Assembly (NCBI RefSeq): GCF_023824195.1
Contig: NZ_CP085442.1
Span: 4,378,001 to 4,442,000 of the forward strand
Reading direction: 5' to 3'
DNA: 64,000 nt
DNA from: Priestia megaterium
GTDB taxonomy: Bacteria; Bacillota; Bacilli; Bacillales; Bacillaceae_H
Notes under the pieces: model-generated
Database searches by the model: none
What the model saw: the letters and a program-made list of their open reading frames with translations, nothing else
What the model was told of the DNA's origin: nothing
Part shown: positions 1 to 9,952 of the stretch, in pieces
Position numbering within the stretch: position 1 is the stretch's first letter
Layout: the number at the start of each line of letters is the position of its first letter
Position numbers and translations under genes: made by a program

Positions 1-577
1 ATAATTTATCTTCATCAATCTCTAACAGAATAGAGCCGTGCTGTAGAATAACTCCTTTTTGTCTAGTTTGGGCACTTCCAGCAATTTTGCGGCCCTCTAC
101 AACTAGTTCATACCAAGAAGGCGCGTCAAAGCACACGGACGAACGAGGGTTTTTTAAGCTATTTTTTTCTTCTTCTGAACGAGGAATAGCAAAATAAGCC
201 TCGAGCCCTAACGAACGAAATCCTTCCAGTAAACCTTCAGAAATTACGCGATATGCCTCTGTAACTGTCTTAGGCATGTTAGGATACTCTTCAGATACAA
301 TTACGCTGTAAGTAAGCTCTTCATCGTGAAGTACTCCCCTGCCGCCTGTTGGACGTCTTACAAAGCCTAGTCCTAATTCTTTTACTTTATCAAAGTTAAT
401 TTCTTTTTCAGCTTTTTGAAAATAACCGATCGACAGCGTTGGAGGGTTCCATCCGTAAAAACGAATCGTAGGTGGAATTTCTCCTTTACTATGCCATTCT
501 AATAACGCTTCATCTAACGCCATATTGTAATAAGGCGAACGGTTGTTGGAATCAATAAATCTCCACTTTGCTTTCAT
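1..577 (-). CDS. lipM: Octanoyl-[GcvH]:protein N-octanoyltransferase LipM (3' end cut by window edge)
   Basis: Transfers octanoate from acyl carrier protein to the glycine-cleavage H protein, the first step of lipoate assembly in Bacillus. The visible protein (about 192 residues) is of the LipM/LplA fold: an early MALDEALL stretch (about residues 19-26), the [18 protein letters not shown] block (about 74-91), and [12 protein letters not shown] with the likely catalytic cysteine at about residue 149. The start ATG at 577 follows GAGG at a normal distance. No stop codon lies inside the window. It is divergent from yqhL and close to the gcv operon, whose H-protein partner is its substrate in the known pathway. 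The family could be confused with lipoate ligase, but the cysteine favours LipM. Confidence 0.9.
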   Translation of the reverse strand, partial: MKAKWRFIDSNNRSPYYNMALDEALLEWHSKGEIPPTIRFYGWNPPTLSIGYFQKAEKEINFDKVKELGLGFVRRPTGGRGVLHDEELTYSVIVSEEYPNMPKTVTEAYRVISEGLLEGFRSLGLEAYFAIPRSEEEKNSLKNPRSSVCFDAPSWYELVVEGRKIAGSAQTRQKGVILQHGSILLEIDEDKL

Positions 578-740
578 CTACCTCATCCTCAGCTATATGT
601 AATATAAAAAATAAATCCGTTTTTTAGTCTACCAAAAGATTGGGCTAAGGAAAAGCAAAGAGCAACATAAAACTGTGAATTCAAATGTGGTAGTTTTTTC
701 ATTTTGGGGAAGAAATCCGCTAGATTCAAGGCAAAATCGC

Positions 741-770
741 TTTACTTCTAATTTCATTCACTTATATAAT
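741..770 (+). promoter_or_regulatory. Sigma-A promoter for yqhL
   Basis: A TATAAT -10 at 765-770 lies 18 bases after TTTACT at 741-746 and 37 bases before the yqhL start. Spacing and hexamers fit a vegetative promoter; assigned by eye. Confidence 0.55.
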
Positions 771-807
771 AAGAGTATGGATTTTGTCGAAGAAAGGAAG
801 AATCAGC

Positions 808-1191
808 ATGTCAGCAATTACAGCAGTACTCATTTTACTTGGAGTAATCATCATATACTCTGTCGTTATGTTCTTTTACCAACGTCGCATTATGAAAACG
901 TTAACTGAAGAAGAATTCCGCACCGGCTACCGCAAGGCACAGCTAGTTGATATTCGTGAACCGAATGAATTTGAAAACGGACATATTTTAGGCGCACGAA
1001 ATATTCCTCTTTCACAGTTCCGTATGCGCATTAAAGAATTTCGTCCAGATCAGCCTGTCTACATCTATTGTCAAAGCGGAATGCGCACAGGACGTGCAGC
1101 ACAAATGCTTCGTCGCCACGGTGTTCAAGAAATCTATGATTTAAAAGGCGGCTTCAAAATGTGGAACGGTAAAGTAAAAAAGAAAAAATAA
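808..1191 (+). CDS. yqhL: Membrane-anchored rhodanese-like protein YqhL
   Basis: A single rhodanese domain (about residues 35-125) behind one N-terminal membrane helix (about 5-25), so probably tethered to the inner face of the membrane. The active-site loop reads CQSGMRTGRAA, keeping the persulfide-forming cysteine. Rhodaneses move sulfane sulfur, but the natural acceptor of this one is not known. ATG at 808 is chosen because AGAAAGGAAG precedes it; an in-frame TTG lies at 784 but would sit over the ribosome site. Length 127 aa is normal for YqhL. It stands alone with its own promoter and ends at a terminator shared with gcvPB from the other side. Confidence 0.88.
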   Translation: MSAITAVLILLGVIIIYSVVMFFYQRRIMKTLTEEEFRTGYRKAQLVDIREPNEFENGHILGARNIPLSQFRMRIKEFRPDQPVYIYCQSGMRTGRAAQMLRRHGVQEIYDLKGGFKMWNGKVKKKK

Positions 1192-1205
1192 TGGTATGTA
1201 TATAG

Positions 1206-1235
1206 AAAAACCTCGCCTTTGGGCGAGGTTTTTTG
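1206..1235. terminator. Bidirectional terminator between yqhL and gcvPB
   Basis: A 7-bp perfect stem (CCTCGCC/GGCGAGG, 1211-1228) with a 4-base loop is flanked by A5 on the left and T6 on the right, so it can end transcripts from both converging genes. Confidence 0.85.
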
Positions 1236-2714
1236 TTAGACGTTTTGAACAGCCTGTTCTTTCTGGTAGCGAAGAACTGGCTTTCTCGCTGCCAGCGTTT
1301 CGTCAAGGCGCTTCACAACCGTTGTATGCGGAGCTTCCTGTACGACTTCAGGCGTTTCTTCTGCTTCTTTTGCAATTTGAATCATCGCATCAATAAACGC
1401 ATCTAGCGTTTCTTTCGACTCCGTTTCCGTTGGTTCGATCATCATGCACTCTTCTACGATAAGCGGGAAGTAGATAGTCGGCGGATGATAGCCAAAGTCA
1501 AGCAGTCGTTTCGCGATATCCAATGTGCGCACGCCAAGCTTTTTCTGACGTTTTCCTGATAAAACAAATTCGTGCTTACAGTGACGGTCAAACGGCAGCT
1601 CATAGTGTTCTGCTAAACGACGCATCATATAGTTGGCATTTAGCACAGCGTTTTCCGTCACGGCTTTTAAGCCGTCTGGACCCATTGAACGAATATACGT
1701 ATAAGCGCGAACGTTGATACCGAAGTTGCCATAAAACGGCTTTACGCGTCCAATTGACTGAGGACGGTTATAGTCAAAGTGATAGCCTTGTTCTGTTTTC
1801 ACAAGCACTGGTTTAGGCAAATACGGAATTAAATCTGCTTTTACCCCTACCGGACCAGAACCAGGACCGCCTCCTCCATGAGGGCCTGTAAACGTTTTAT
1901 GAAGGTTTAAATGAACAACGTCAAACCCCATATCTCCAGGGCGAGCTTTACTTAATACTGCGTTTAAATTTGCACCATCATAATAAAGCTTTCCACCTGC
2001 TGCGTGAACAATTTCAGCCATTTCTAAAATATCTTCTTCAAATAACCCTAGCGTATTTGGGTTTGTTAACATTAAAGCGGCTGTATCTTCTCCCACTACG
2101 CGGCGTAAATCCTCTAAGTCCACTAAACCATGTTCGTTTGATTTTACCGTTACCGTTTCAAATCCCGCAACTGTTGCCGAAGCCGGGTTCGTTCCGTGAG
2201 CTGAGTCTGGAACAATGACTTTTGTTCGCTGCGTCTCACCATTTGCTTCATGATAGGCACGAATCATCATAAGCCCGGTCCACTCGCCATGAGCACCTGC
2301 TGCTGGCTGAAGTGTTACTTCATCCATTCCTGTAATTTCTGTTAAATGCTCTTGTAAATCATATAAAAGTTCGAGTGCACCTTGAACCGTTTGCTCATCT
2401 TGAAGCGGATGAATATGCGCAAACCCAGCAATGCGTGCTGCTTGTTCATTCACTTTTGGATTATATTTCATCGTACATGAACCAAGCGGATAAAACCCTG
2501 AGTCCACTCCGTGATTTCGTTTTGAAAGCGCGGTGTAATGACGCATAATATCAAGTTCTGATACTTCAGGAAGCTCAGGAGCTTCGGTACGCACATACGC
2601 TTTTCCAAGCAGTTCTTCAGCATTTACTTGCGGCACATCTAACTCCGGCAATGAATAGCCGATTCGCCCTTCTTTACTGCTTTCAAAAATAAGTGATTGA
2701 TTTTGATTAAGCAT
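1236..2714 (-). CDS. gcvPB: Glycine dehydrogenase (decarboxylating) subunit 2
   Basis: The PLP-binding half of the split P protein of the glycine cleavage system: it decarboxylates glycine and passes the aminomethyl group to lipoylated GcvH. The protein has 492 aa. The PLP lysine is in the [17 protein letters not shown] block (about K273), and the HGTNPASA segment is characteristic. The start is set at ATG 2714 because GGGGGA lies 6-11 bases upstream; an earlier ATG at 2732 has no such site. It overlaps the end of gcvPA by 8 bp, so translation is probably coupled. Last gene of gcvT-gcvPA-gcvPB, ending at the shared terminator. Confidence 0.95.
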   Translation of the reverse strand: MLNQNQSLIFESSKEGRIGYSLPELDVPQVNAEELLGKAYVRTEAPELPEVSELDIMRHYTALSKRNHGVDSGFYPLGSCTMKYNPKVNEQAARIAGFAHIHPLQDEQTVQGALELLYDLQEHLTEITGMDEVTLQPAAGAHGEWTGLMMIRAYHEANGETQRTKVIVPDSAHGTNPASATVAGFETVTVKSNEHGLVDLEDLRRVVGEDTAALMLTNPNTLGLFEEDILEMAEIVHAAGGKLYYDGANLNAVLSKARPGDMGFDVVHLNLHKTFTGPHGGGGPGSGPVGVKADLIPYLPKPVLVKTEQGYHFDYNRPQSIGRVKPFYGNFGINVRAYTYIRSMGPDGLKAVTENAVLNANYMMRRLAEHYELPFDRHCKHEFVLSGKRQKKLGVRTLDIAKRLLDFGYHPPTIYFPLIVEECMMIEPTETESKETLDAFIDAMIQIAKEAEETPEVVQEAPHTTVVKRLDETLAARKPVLRYQKEQAVQNV

Positions 2715-4053
2715 GAAGATCCCCCAATTCATTTACAAGTTGGTCAATTTCCTCTTTTGTACGGAGCTCTGTAAAAGCAAGCAGCATGTGATTTTCAAGC
2801 GCTTGGTTATCACGGCTAAGATCGTAACCGCCAATTATTTTTGATGCTAATAAATGATTGTTTGCTTCTGTTACCGAAACAGGAAGCTTCACGACTAATT
2901 CGTTAAAAAACGGTCCTTCAAATGCTACATTTACCCCTTTTGCCTTTAACGCTTCATATGCATAATGCGTTTTTGATAAGTTTTGCAGCGCCATTTCTTT
3001 TACACCTTGCTTGCCTAAAGCTGTCATTGCAACTGATGCTGCTAAAGCATTTAACGCTTGATTTGAACAAATGTTAGACGTCGCTTTATCACGGCGTATA
3101 TGCTGTTCACGGGCTTGAAGGGTTAAAACAAACCCTCGCTTACCGTTTTCATCCACCGTTTGCCCTACTAATCGTCCTGGGATTTTTCGCATAAGCTTAG
3201 ACGTAGTTGCAAAGTATCCGCAGTGCGGGCCTCCAAATTGACTTGGAATACCAAATGGCTGTGCATCTCCAATGACAATATCAGCTCCGAATTCTCCAGG
3301 AGGCGTAAGTAAACCTAATGATAAAGGATTGCTTGAAACAACAAACATACATTTTTCTTGATGGGTAATTTCTTCAATTTCTTTTAACGGCTCGATTTGT
3401 CCGTAGAAATTTGGATACTGGACAATAACAGCTGCCACGTCACTCTCCATCTCTTTTTCTAATGCAATCATATCTGTTACTCCGTCTGCTGCAGGGATTT
3501 CTACCACTTCAATGTATTGACCCTTCGCATACGTTTTTAACACATCTTTTGACTCAGGATGAACAGCCGCAGAGACAAGTACTTTCTTCTTTTTCGTTTG
3601 CCCCGCACTAAGCATAGCGGCTTCTGCTAAAGCAGTTCCTCCGTCGTACATAGAAGAATTGGCCACATCCATTCCCGTTAACTCACAAATCATCGTTTGA
3701 AATTCAAAGATGGCCTGAAGTTCTCCTTGAGAAATTTCTGGCTGATACGGAGTATAGGCCGTATAAAATTCCGAACGAGAAATAACATGATCAACAATCA
3801 CCGGCATGTAATGATCATAAACCCCTGCTCCTAAAAAAGAAGCGTAGTCTTTTAAATGAGCATTTTTAGCAGCCATATTATTTAATTCTTTTAACAGCTG
3901 AGGCTCTGAAGCAGCTTTTTTAATATTGTATTCTCCTTGAAAACGAACTCGCTGCGGAATATCTGAAAATAAATCATCAACAGATGAAACACCAATTGCT
4001 GCTAACATTTGCTGCTCATCTTGTTCTGTCATTGGTAAATAGCGATGTAACAT
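2707..4053 (-). CDS. gcvPA: Glycine dehydrogenase (decarboxylating) subunit 1
   Basis: The N-terminal half of the P protein; it forms an alpha2-beta2 enzyme with GcvPB. In single-chain P proteins the two halves are fused. Length 448 aa matches B. subtilis GcvPA. The conserved opening [12 protein letters not shown] is present, as is the [12 protein letters not shown] block around residue 140. The ATG at 4053 follows GGGGAGG. It lies 20 bp after gcvT and overlaps gcvPB, as in other firmicutes. Expression should follow the glycine riboswitch ahead of gcvT. Confidence 0.95.
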   Translation of the reverse strand: MLHRYLPMTEQDEQQMLAAIGVSSVDDLFSDIPQRVRFQGEYNIKKAASEPQLLKELNNMAAKNAHLKDYASFLGAGVYDHYMPVIVDHVISRSEFYTAYTPYQPEISQGELQAIFEFQTMICELTGMDVANSSMYDGGTALAEAAMLSAGQTKKKKVLVSAAVHPESKDVLKTYAKGQYIEVVEIPAADGVTDMIALEKEMESDVAAVIVQYPNFYGQIEPLKEIEEITHQEKCMFVVSSNPLSLGLLTPPGEFGADIVIGDAQPFGIPSQFGGPHCGYFATTSKLMRKIPGRLVGQTVDENGKRGFVLTLQAREQHIRRDKATSNICSNQALNALAASVAMTALGKQGVKEMALQNLSKTHYAYEALKAKGVNVAFEGPFFNELVVKLPVSVTEANNHLLASKIIGGYDLSRDNQALENHMLLAFTELRTKEEIDQLVNELGDLHA

Positions 4054-4073
4054 GTTAAATTCCTCCCCAAAGC

Positions 4074-5174
4074 TTACTTTGAACGTTTATAAAAAGGTGT
4101 TGAAACCACTTTTGCTTTTAAGCGTTTTTTTCGAACCTGCACTTCCACTTCTTGACCAAGTTCTGAATACTCTGCTGATAATAGCGCTAAACCGATGTTT
4201 TTCTTTAGTGTAGGTGACTGTGTCCCTGTTGTCACAAACCCAATTTGCTCTTCATCTGCAAATACTTCGTAACCGTGTCTTGGTATACCTTTATCAATCA
4301 TTTCAATTCCCACTAACTTACGAGGGGCTCCGCTTTCACGCTGTTCTTTTAGCACTTCTTTTCCAATAAAGCTGTCTTTGTTCGTTTTTACTGCAAATCC
4401 AATTCGGGCTTCAATTGGCGTAATATCTTTTGAGAGCTCTTGACCATATAAAGCCAAAGTAGCTTCAAAACGAAGCGTATCGCGAGCACCTAATCCGCAA
4501 GGCAACACACCTTCATCACTGCCTGCTTCTAAAATAGCCGTCCACAAGTGAGAGGCGTCAGCAGAAGAACAGTAAATTTCAAAACCATCTTCTCCGGTAT
4601 ATCCAGTACGTGAAACAAGAGCTTTTACATTCGCTACTTCTACATCATCAGCAAATGTAAATGGCTTTAACAAAGATAAGTTTTCGTTCGTTAAAGTTTG
4701 TAGAACTTTTTCTGCTAAAGGACCTTGTAAAGCTAGCTGCGCAATTTCATCAGACTGATTAACAAGCGTTACATCTCCTTGTTTGTGAGACACTAGCCAC
4801 TCATAGTCTTTTTGAATATTAGCAGCGTTTACGACTAGCAAATACTGTTGATCTGCTTTTTTATAAATCAGCAAATCATCTACCGTGCCTCCGTCTTCGT
4901 AACACATAGCTGTATACTGAGCTTTTCCGTCTACAAGGGTAGAAACGTCATTTGTCATCGTGTGCTGAAGAAAGGCTAAGCTATCAGCTCCTGTTACAAG
5001 AATTTCTCCCATATGAGAGACATCAAAAAGACCTGCCTTTGTACGTACAGCTTCATGCTCTTCTTTAATAGAAGAAAATTGAACGGGAAGAGCCCATCCG
5101 CCAAAATCAATTGTTTTGGCACCATATTTTTGATAGGTATCATAAAGCGGTGTTTTGTGTAATTCTGTTGTCAT
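4074..5174 (-). CDS. gcvT: Glycine cleavage system aminomethyltransferase (T protein)
   Basis: Takes the aminomethyl group from GcvH, releases ammonia and makes 5,10-methylene-tetrahydrofolate. The 366-aa protein has the GCV_T folate-binding region with FDVSHMGEI near the N-terminus and a C-terminal barrel domain. ATG 5174 is chosen because AAGAGGAGG stands just upstream; the open frame continues to 5228 without a better site. It is the first gene of the operon and directly follows the glycine riboswitch and its terminator, so it is switched on by glycine. Confidence 0.95.
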   Translation of the reverse strand: MTTELHKTPLYDTYQKYGAKTIDFGGWALPVQFSSIKEEHEAVRTKAGLFDVSHMGEILVTGADSLAFLQHTMTNDVSTLVDGKAQYTAMCYEDGGTVDDLLIYKKADQQYLLVVNAANIQKDYEWLVSHKQGDVTLVNQSDEIAQLALQGPLAEKVLQTLTNENLSLLKPFTFADDVEVANVKALVSRTGYTGEDGFEIYCSSADASHLWTAILEAGSDEGVLPCGLGARDTLRFEATLALYGQELSKDITPIEARIGFAVKTNKDSFIGKEVLKEQRESGAPRKLVGIEMIDKGIPRHGYEVFADEEQIGFVTTGTQSPTLKKNIGLALLSAEYSELGQEVEVQVRKKRLKAKVVSTPFYKRSK

Positions 5175-5256
5175 ATTTATGTCCTCCTCTTTTTTCATGT
5201 GAAACTTTTCATAACGGGGAGTTTTCAAATAGTGTGGGGATCACTATGTATCCAAA

Positions 5257-5310
5257 CAAAAAAGGACAGAAAACCCCCTACTGTATTTAGTAGGAAGTCT
5301 CTGTCCTTTT
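5257..5310 (-). terminator. Expression-platform terminator of the glycine riboswitch
   Basis: On the minus strand AAAAGGACAGA pairs with TCTGTCC, with an inner CCTACT/AGTAGG stem, and is followed by a T6 run at 5257-5262. It lies between the aptamers and gcvT, as expected for glycine-relieved termination. Confidence 0.85.
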
Positions 5311-5467
5311 CACCTGAAAGTTTACCTATAAATAGGTTTGCCTCGTGGGTGGTCTATAAACGCATAGACACTCTCCAGAGCTGCGTCAAACAAGAGTCTT
5401 TTTGCCTGAGAGATTCACAATTTTATTGCTTGCTCCTTCGGCGCTACATTCAAGTAGTCTCTCCCCG
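5300..5467 (-). promoter_or_regulatory. Tandem glycine riboswitch upstream of gcvT
   Basis: Two aptamers are readable on the minus strand. The first holds GGAGCAAGC and GAATCTCTCAGGCAAAAAGAC; the second holds CTGGAGAG, GAGGCAAACC and ACTTTCAGGTGAAAAGGAC. These are the hallmark cores of the gcvT-class riboswitch. In this family glycine binding prevents the downstream terminator from forming and turns the gcv operon on. The class is secure; exact ends are approximate. Confidence 0.93.
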
Positions 5468-5656
5468 TGTCGTCATTCGCTTCTATAAAGTTGGTAAAGT
5501 TGGGCATACTACTGAAAGATGTATCTATCTTTATTCACACAATCATTTGTAAAGTGCTAATCTATTTTCTTTTTCAAATTTTCTAAATATATTTTTATCC
5601 TACCTGATTCTTATCATTTGTTCAATAAAAATTTTTTACAAAGGAGCATTTTTATC

Positions 5657-7330
5657 ATGAAAGTGAAATTAAACATCGATGAAACATGGGAGGCGGCCTT
5701 CTCAACCAAATTGGAGCAAGACGGCCCTTGGTCTGCATGGGATTTGTATAAACTTGCCTATGAAATAGAAGACCAAACGCTTATCTCAGAATTTGAAGGA
5801 CTACAAAGCCCAAAACATCTAGCCGATTTAACGCCGCTTCCCCATCAGCTCGAAGTAGCCAAACAAGTAGTTGAAACAATGAATGGGAAAGCCATTTTAG
5901 CAGATGAAGTAGGACTGGGGAAAACGATTGAAGCAGGGTTAATTTTGAAGGAATATATGATTCGCGGACTTGTTAAAAAAGTTCTCATTTTAGTTCCGGC
6001 TTCGCTTGTTTCGCAATGGGCTATGGAATTGAATCAAAAATTTTATATTCCCGCAGTCCCTCAAAGAAAATCATATGTGTGGGATCAGTGTGATATCGTT
6101 GTGTCTTCAATTGATACAGCAAAACGTTCTCCTCATCGAGAAATTGTGCTAGAACAAGACTACGACCTCATCATCATTGATGAAGCTCATAAACTTAAAA
6201 ACAACAAAACAAAAAACTATGAATTTGTGCAAAGTCTGAAAAAGAAATTTTGTCTGTTGCTAACCGCAACACCGATTCAAAATCGAATTGAAGAAATTTT
6301 TAACTTAGTCTCTCTTTTAAAGCCTGGCCATCTCGGCAATAAAGACTATTTCGAAGAATTATTTTCCGCTAAAAAACGCTCTTTGCAAAACGATGAACAC
6401 TTAAAAGAGCTTGTTAACAAAGTTATGATTCGAAATCGCCGCCACGATACGGGTATCGAATGGACGAAGCGAATTGTTCAAACCATTCCTGTTGAATTCT
6501 CGCCAAAAGAACGCGAGCTATACGATGCGATTACGTCTTTTAAAGGAAACGGACTGCACCCTTCAAGCGCTTTTTCAATTTTAACCCTGCAGCGAGAAGC
6601 CTGCAGCAGCCGTGAAGCGGTGTATATGACATTAAAAAACATGCTGGAACGTCAGGAAGATCAAAACAGCGCATTAACGGAACATATGATTACTCCGTTA
6701 ATGGAACTACTTCAGCAAGTGCCGCAAAATGCAAAAGCAGAAAAAGCGCTGGAGCTCGTTCAAAAAATTGATGACAAAGTCATTATTTTCACTGAGTACA
6801 GAGCGACTCAACTGTATCTACAGTGGTATTTAAAACAGCATGGAATTACCTCTGTACCGTTTAGAGGAGGATTTAAGCGAGGTAAAAAAGACTGGATGAA
6901 GCAGCTTTTTGAAAGCCACGCGCAAGTATTTATTGCCACTGAAGCGGGCGGAGAAGGAATCAACCTTCAGTTTTGTCATCATATCATTAACTATGATCTA
7001 CCGTGGAATCCAATGCGTCTAGAACAGCGAATTGGAAGGGTCCATCGTTTAGGTCAAAAACATGATGTTCACATTTACAATTTAGCCATTCAACATACGG
7101 TCGAAGAACATATTTTAAAATTGTTATACGAAAAAATAAACCTTTTTGAACGAGTTGTTGGAGAGTTAGATGATATTTTAACAAAGCTTGATTTAAAAAA
7201 TATCGAAGAGCATATTCAGGATATTTTATTTCATTCACGGAGTGAAGGAGAAATAAAAATCAAAATGGAGAACTTGACGTCTATTATTCAATACGAAGAC
7301 AGCGAGGAGGATCAGCATGCAGCAAACTGA
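5657..7330 (+). CDS. yqhH: SNF2-family DNA translocase/helicase YqhH
   Basis: A two-lobe Swi2/Snf2 ATPase of 557 aa. The first lobe has ADEVGLGKT (Walker A, about 84-92), DEAH (about 175-178) and LLTATPIQN (about 201-209). The second lobe ends with ATEAGGEGINLQF and the motif VI region QRIGRVHRLGQ. Such proteins use ATP to move along duplex DNA and remodel bound proteins; the target of YqhH is not known, though relatives act with RNA polymerase (RapA/HepA). ATG 5657 follows AAAGGAGC. It overlaps yqhG by 14 bp, so the two are co-translated. The promoter should lie in the AT-rich stretch after the gcv riboswitch. Confidence 0.9.
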   Translation: MKVKLNIDETWEAAFSTKLEQDGPWSAWDLYKLAYEIEDQTLISEFEGLQSPKHLADLTPLPHQLEVAKQVVETMNGKAILADEVGLGKTIEAGLILKEYMIRGLVKKVLILVPASLVSQWAMELNQKFYIPAVPQRKSYVWDQCDIVVSSIDTAKRSPHREIVLEQDYDLIIIDEAHKLKNNKTKNYEFVQSLKKKFCLLLTATPIQNRIEEIFNLVSLLKPGHLGNKDYFEELFSAKKRSLQNDEHLKELVNKVMIRNRRHDTGIEWTKRIVQTIPVEFSPKERELYDAITSFKGNGLHPSSAFSILTLQREACSSREAVYMTLKNMLERQEDQNSALTEHMITPLMELLQQVPQNAKAEKALELVQKIDDKVIIFTEYRATQLYLQWYLKQHGITSVPFRGGFKRGKKDWMKQLFESHAQVFIATEAGGEGINLQFCHHIINYDLPWNPMRLEQRIGRVHRLGQKHDVHIYNLAIQHTVEEHILKLLYEKINLFERVVGELDDILTKLDLKNIEEHIQDILFHSRSEGEIKIKMENLTSIIQYEDSEEDQHAAN

Positions 7331-8141
7331 TATTCATCAATTTTTAAAGCGTTATTTTCTAGCTAATAATTGTTTTATTGTCACAGAAACACCGTCTTAC
7401 CTGACGGTTCAATTAACGATTGAACTCGATAAAGAATTGATGAATCGTCCATTTTATTGGCACTATATTGAAAAGACGGGAGGAGAGGCAACTCCTGCTT
7501 CGCTCACTTTCATTACAGACCCAGCATTTGAAGACGATTCCGTTCAAGGAGAACGAATTCATTTTGGTTCACCTAGGCTGCACCAAATTTTCGCTTCTAC
7601 TCAAAAACTAGGCGGGTTTATTCACTTGTATGAACAAGTTGCATCAGCTCAGCCAACAAATCAGCCTTTACACCCTTGGCTTGCGTTAAATATTAAAGTC
7701 TCGTACAAATGCGATCGTAAAAAAGATGAGCTTTTGTCGCTTGGCATTAATTTAATCAACGGACAAATCGTTGAATCATTTCATGAATTAATCATTAATC
7801 AAAATTTGTCATCTAAAATCTCGGACTATTGCTTTACTCTCTCACCTTTTATTAAGCCGAAAAGTGCGATTGCACGACTCACATCATATGTAACTGACTA
7901 TGTTAAAGCTCAGCCAACCGAATGGGCGGAAAAAGCGCAGGAGAGATGGTATGAAGACCTAGCACTTCTCGATCATTTTTACGAAACGGCAGAAGAACTG
8001 CCAGAAATATATATGACCGAAAAAACAGCTCTTCAAGAACTGTACGAACCGACTATATTATTTAAGTTTATAAACGGTGGCTTATTTTACATATCGCCTG
8101 AAACGATGTCTCGTCAATTTAATAAAACACAAGCCGGTTAA
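7317..8141 (+). CDS. yqhG: Conserved protein YqhG, function unknown
   Basis: A 274-aa Bacillales-restricted family with no recognised catalytic motif. It has no signal peptide or membrane segment, so it is probably cytoplasmic. Its start lies inside the end of yqhH after GGAGG, and the pair is conserved in B. subtilis, so a shared task with the SNF2 ATPase is plausible but is inference. It is followed by a terminator that also serves the converging yqzE. Confidence 0.82.
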   Translation: MQQTDIHQFLKRYFLANNCFIVTETPSYLTVQLTIELDKELMNRPFYWHYIEKTGGEATPASLTFITDPAFEDDSVQGERIHFGSPRLHQIFASTQKLGGFIHLYEQVASAQPTNQPLHPWLALNIKVSYKCDRKKDELLSLGINLINGQIVESFHELIINQNLSSKISDYCFTLSPFIKPKSAIARLTSYVTDYVKAQPTEWAEKAQERWYEDLALLDHFYETAEELPEIYMTEKTALQELYEPTILFKFINGGLFYISPETMSRQFNKTQAG

Positions 8142-8142
8142 A

Positions 8143-8180
8143 AAAAAGATGAGCATTTGATATGCTCATCTTTCTTTTTT
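8143..8180. terminator. Bidirectional terminator between yqhG and yqzE
   Basis: AGATGAGCAT pairs with ATGCTCATCT (8148-8171) with A-rich and T-rich flanks. The yqzE stop codon (8166-8168) is inside the stem. Confidence 0.85.
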
Positions 8181-8351
8181 CTTTCGGTACCAAAGCATAA
8201 ACGACAGCGGAATCATTCCAAACCATCTGTTTGCAAAAGGTGCTCGCTCTTCTTTTTTTTGAATCTTTTTCGTTTTCCTCTCTTCTTTCGGCTGATCCAT
8301 ATATTGTACGAATTGCTGAGTCATATATTTTACATAATCATTCGTTTTCAT
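8166..8351 (-). CDS. yqzE: YqzE family small basic protein
   Basis: A 61-aa protein with a lysine/arginine-rich middle and a single hydrophobic patch near the C-terminus (FGMIPLSFMLWY), like YqzE of B. subtilis, which also sits next to comGG. ATG 8351 follows GAGGAGA. Its function is unknown. It is 44 bp downstream of comGG and on the same strand, so it is probably the last gene of the comG transcript. Confidence 0.8.
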   Translation of the reverse strand: MKTNDYVKYMTQQFVQYMDQPKEERKTKKIQKKEERAPFANRWFGMIPLSFMLWYRKKKER

Positions 8352-8394
8352 ATAATCATCTCCTCAGCACTATTATATCCGGAGAGAAAGAGAC

Positions 8395-8769
8395 TTAATC
8401 CGTCCACTTCACAATGTGCTGATCTCTTTTTTGAATATATGCCGTTTCCGTCAATGCTCTTCCTTGCACTGTTTGACACTTTATTTTTAGAATAATCATC
8501 TGTTCATCTTCACTTACTACTTCGTATGAAATCGTACCAGTTTCTAATACTAAAGATGCAAATGGAGATTTATTATGTTCTTTTATTTCTTTTTTTACAT
8601 GTACAACCGCGTTTTCTAAAAGATGCTGCAGACGATTTTTCTGCTCTACTTCTTGATAAAATGAACTTTTCGTCACAAAATAAGTGGTTTGCTGAGCTAC
8701 TAACAGAAGAAAAAGCGCACAAAATGCCAAAACAACCGGGAGAATAAATCCTTGCTCATTATGTTTCAT
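8395..8769 (-). CDS. comGG: Competence pseudopilus minor protein ComGG
   Basis: A small membrane protein of 124 aa with an N-terminal hydrophobic helix (GFILPVVLAFCALFLLLVAQ, about residues 7-26). It lacks the glutamate at position 5 of class III prepilins, which is usual for ComGG. It is needed with ComGC-F to assemble the transformation pseudopilus. ATG 8769 overlaps the comGF stop by 11 bp; a TTG at 8775 is a possible alternative. There is no strong ribosome site, which suggests coupling to comGF. Confidence 0.85.
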   Translation of the reverse strand: MKHNEQGFILPVVLAFCALFLLLVAQQTTYFVTKSSFYQEVEQKNRLQHLLENAVVHVKKEIKEHNKSPFASLVLETGTISYEVVSEDEQMIILKIKCQTVQGRALTETAYIQKRDQHIVKWTD

Positions 8770-9196
8770 AAGCAAGCATCAAAAACGTCGTAATGGTTTC
8801 TTCTCTAACTTTGTTAACACCGTCTGTTGAACGAATCAAAAGCCTTTCTTTTTGCTGTTCATACATAATATTCTTAATATGCTGTAGCACAACTTCATGA
8901 CCGCTTGCATCCACTCGTCTTCTTATCTTGTCTTCGTAGCGTTCATAAGTGATGATCTGATTATTTTCCATTTTCAACGTAAGCGTAGTCGCATGAATTC
9001 CCACTTCTTTTGCTTCTCGATATTCCATAGCAAGTTGATTCACAAAAATTTCCCACTCCATTTCATTCATACTAAAGTCCGGATTATATGTTTGCTTAGC
9101 TAGCGGAATGATAATGGGGAAAAATGAAACAATGATTAAAAAAAGAGTAAAACTGACTAACATCTCTACAAGCGTAAAGCCTTTTTCCCTTTTCAC
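8759..9196 (-). CDS. comGF: Competence pseudopilus minor protein ComGF
   Basis: A prepilin-like protein of 145 aa that opens MKREKGFTLVEMLVSFTLF, with the G-F cleavage site and Glu5 followed by a hydrophobic helix. The start is GTG, which overlaps the comGE stop in a GTGA arrangement. It is a minor pilin of the comG machine at the membrane-wall interface and depends on ComC peptidase, which is not in this window. Confidence 0.9.
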   Translation of the reverse strand: MKREKGFTLVEMLVSFTLFLIIVSFFPIIIPLAKQTYNPDFSMNEMEWEIFVNQLAMEYREAKEVGIHATTLTLKMENNQIITYERYEDKIRRRVDASGHEVVLQHIKNIMYEQQKERLLIRSTDGVNKVREETITTFLMLAYET

Positions 9197-9531
9197 TTCA
9201 ACATCACATCACACTTCTTTTTCATTTTCTCAGCGGAATCTGTCCATTCTACACAAAGCTTTTGAGCACTTTCTCCGTTCCACTTCAGATAAAACGCAAC
9301 GTTTTCTTTTACGATTTTTTCTCGCCGTTTATATCCTGCTTCATATTTATATTTCAATAGCTCTTCGTGCAAGATAGCATCAGCTTGATACGAAACATAT
9401 TGCTTCTTTTCTGCTTCCTTCATCTGAACATACAAAGGAATAATTGTACCGGTTAGGAGTAAAAGCATGCTAAATGAAACAAGCATTTCTAACAAGGTGT
9501 AGCCCTTCTGACCCTTACATCTTGTCCACAT
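9193..9531 (-). CDS. comGE: Competence pseudopilus minor protein ComGE
   Basis: A type IV pilin-like protein of 112 aa: a positively charged lead, the KGYTLLEML cleavage region and a hydrophobic helix. It overlaps comGD by 17 bp and comGF by 4 bp. It is a minor component of the DNA-uptake pseudopilus. ATG 9531 is the only sensible start before the signal. Confidence 0.88.
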   Translation of the reverse strand: MWTRCKGQKGYTLLEMLVSFSMLLLLTGTIIPLYVQMKEAEKKQYVSYQADAILHEELLKYKYEAGYKRREKIVKENVAFYLKWNGESAQKLCVEWTDSAEKMKKKCDVMLK

Positions 9532-9952
9532 AAAAACGCCCTCTACCTATTTGAAAAGTAACTTTATATTTAAATTTTTGATTGCTGATAAAAATGGTCT
9601 TCGATTGAGAAATATTGCCGTTTTTGTTGTATTGTATCGTGGAATTGCCGCTTCCAAACGTGATATGAATGGTGGAGTCATAGGCGCGCTTATAAAGAAC
9701 GGCACGAGAATCAGAAACAATATATTCTGTTCCCTTCGGTGCGAAGTTAATTTTAATTGGAGATTCTCTGTTCATGGCTGTCTGCTGCACATAAAACGTG
9801 TCGCTTTGCAGCTGTCGCAAAAATAATGTGATCTTGTAATATTCCACAACCGGCCGAATGGTTACGATAATGGAAAACATCATCACTTGCACAATAAATA
9901 AAACCATCAGCATCTCAATGAGGGTAAATCCTTTTTGCTTAAGAAGAACCAC
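9515..9952 (-). CDS. comGD: Competence pseudopilus minor protein ComGD
   Basis: A prepilin-like protein with KQKGFTLIEMLMVLFIV at its start. The frame is open to 9997, but a GTG at 9952 is chosen. It lies 9 bases after GGAAAGG and gives a short charged lead, about 145 aa in all, close to the 143 aa of B. subtilis ComGD. It overlaps the end of comGC by 14 bp. It is a minor pilin of the transformation apparatus. Confidence 0.86.
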   Translation of the reverse strand: MVLLKQKGFTLIEMLMVLFIVQVMMFSIIVTIRPVVEYYKITLFLRQLQSDTFYVQQTAMNRESPIKINFAPKGTEYIVSDSRAVLYKRAYDSTIHITFGSGNSTIQYNKNGNISQSKTIFISNQKFKYKVTFQIGRGRFYVDKM

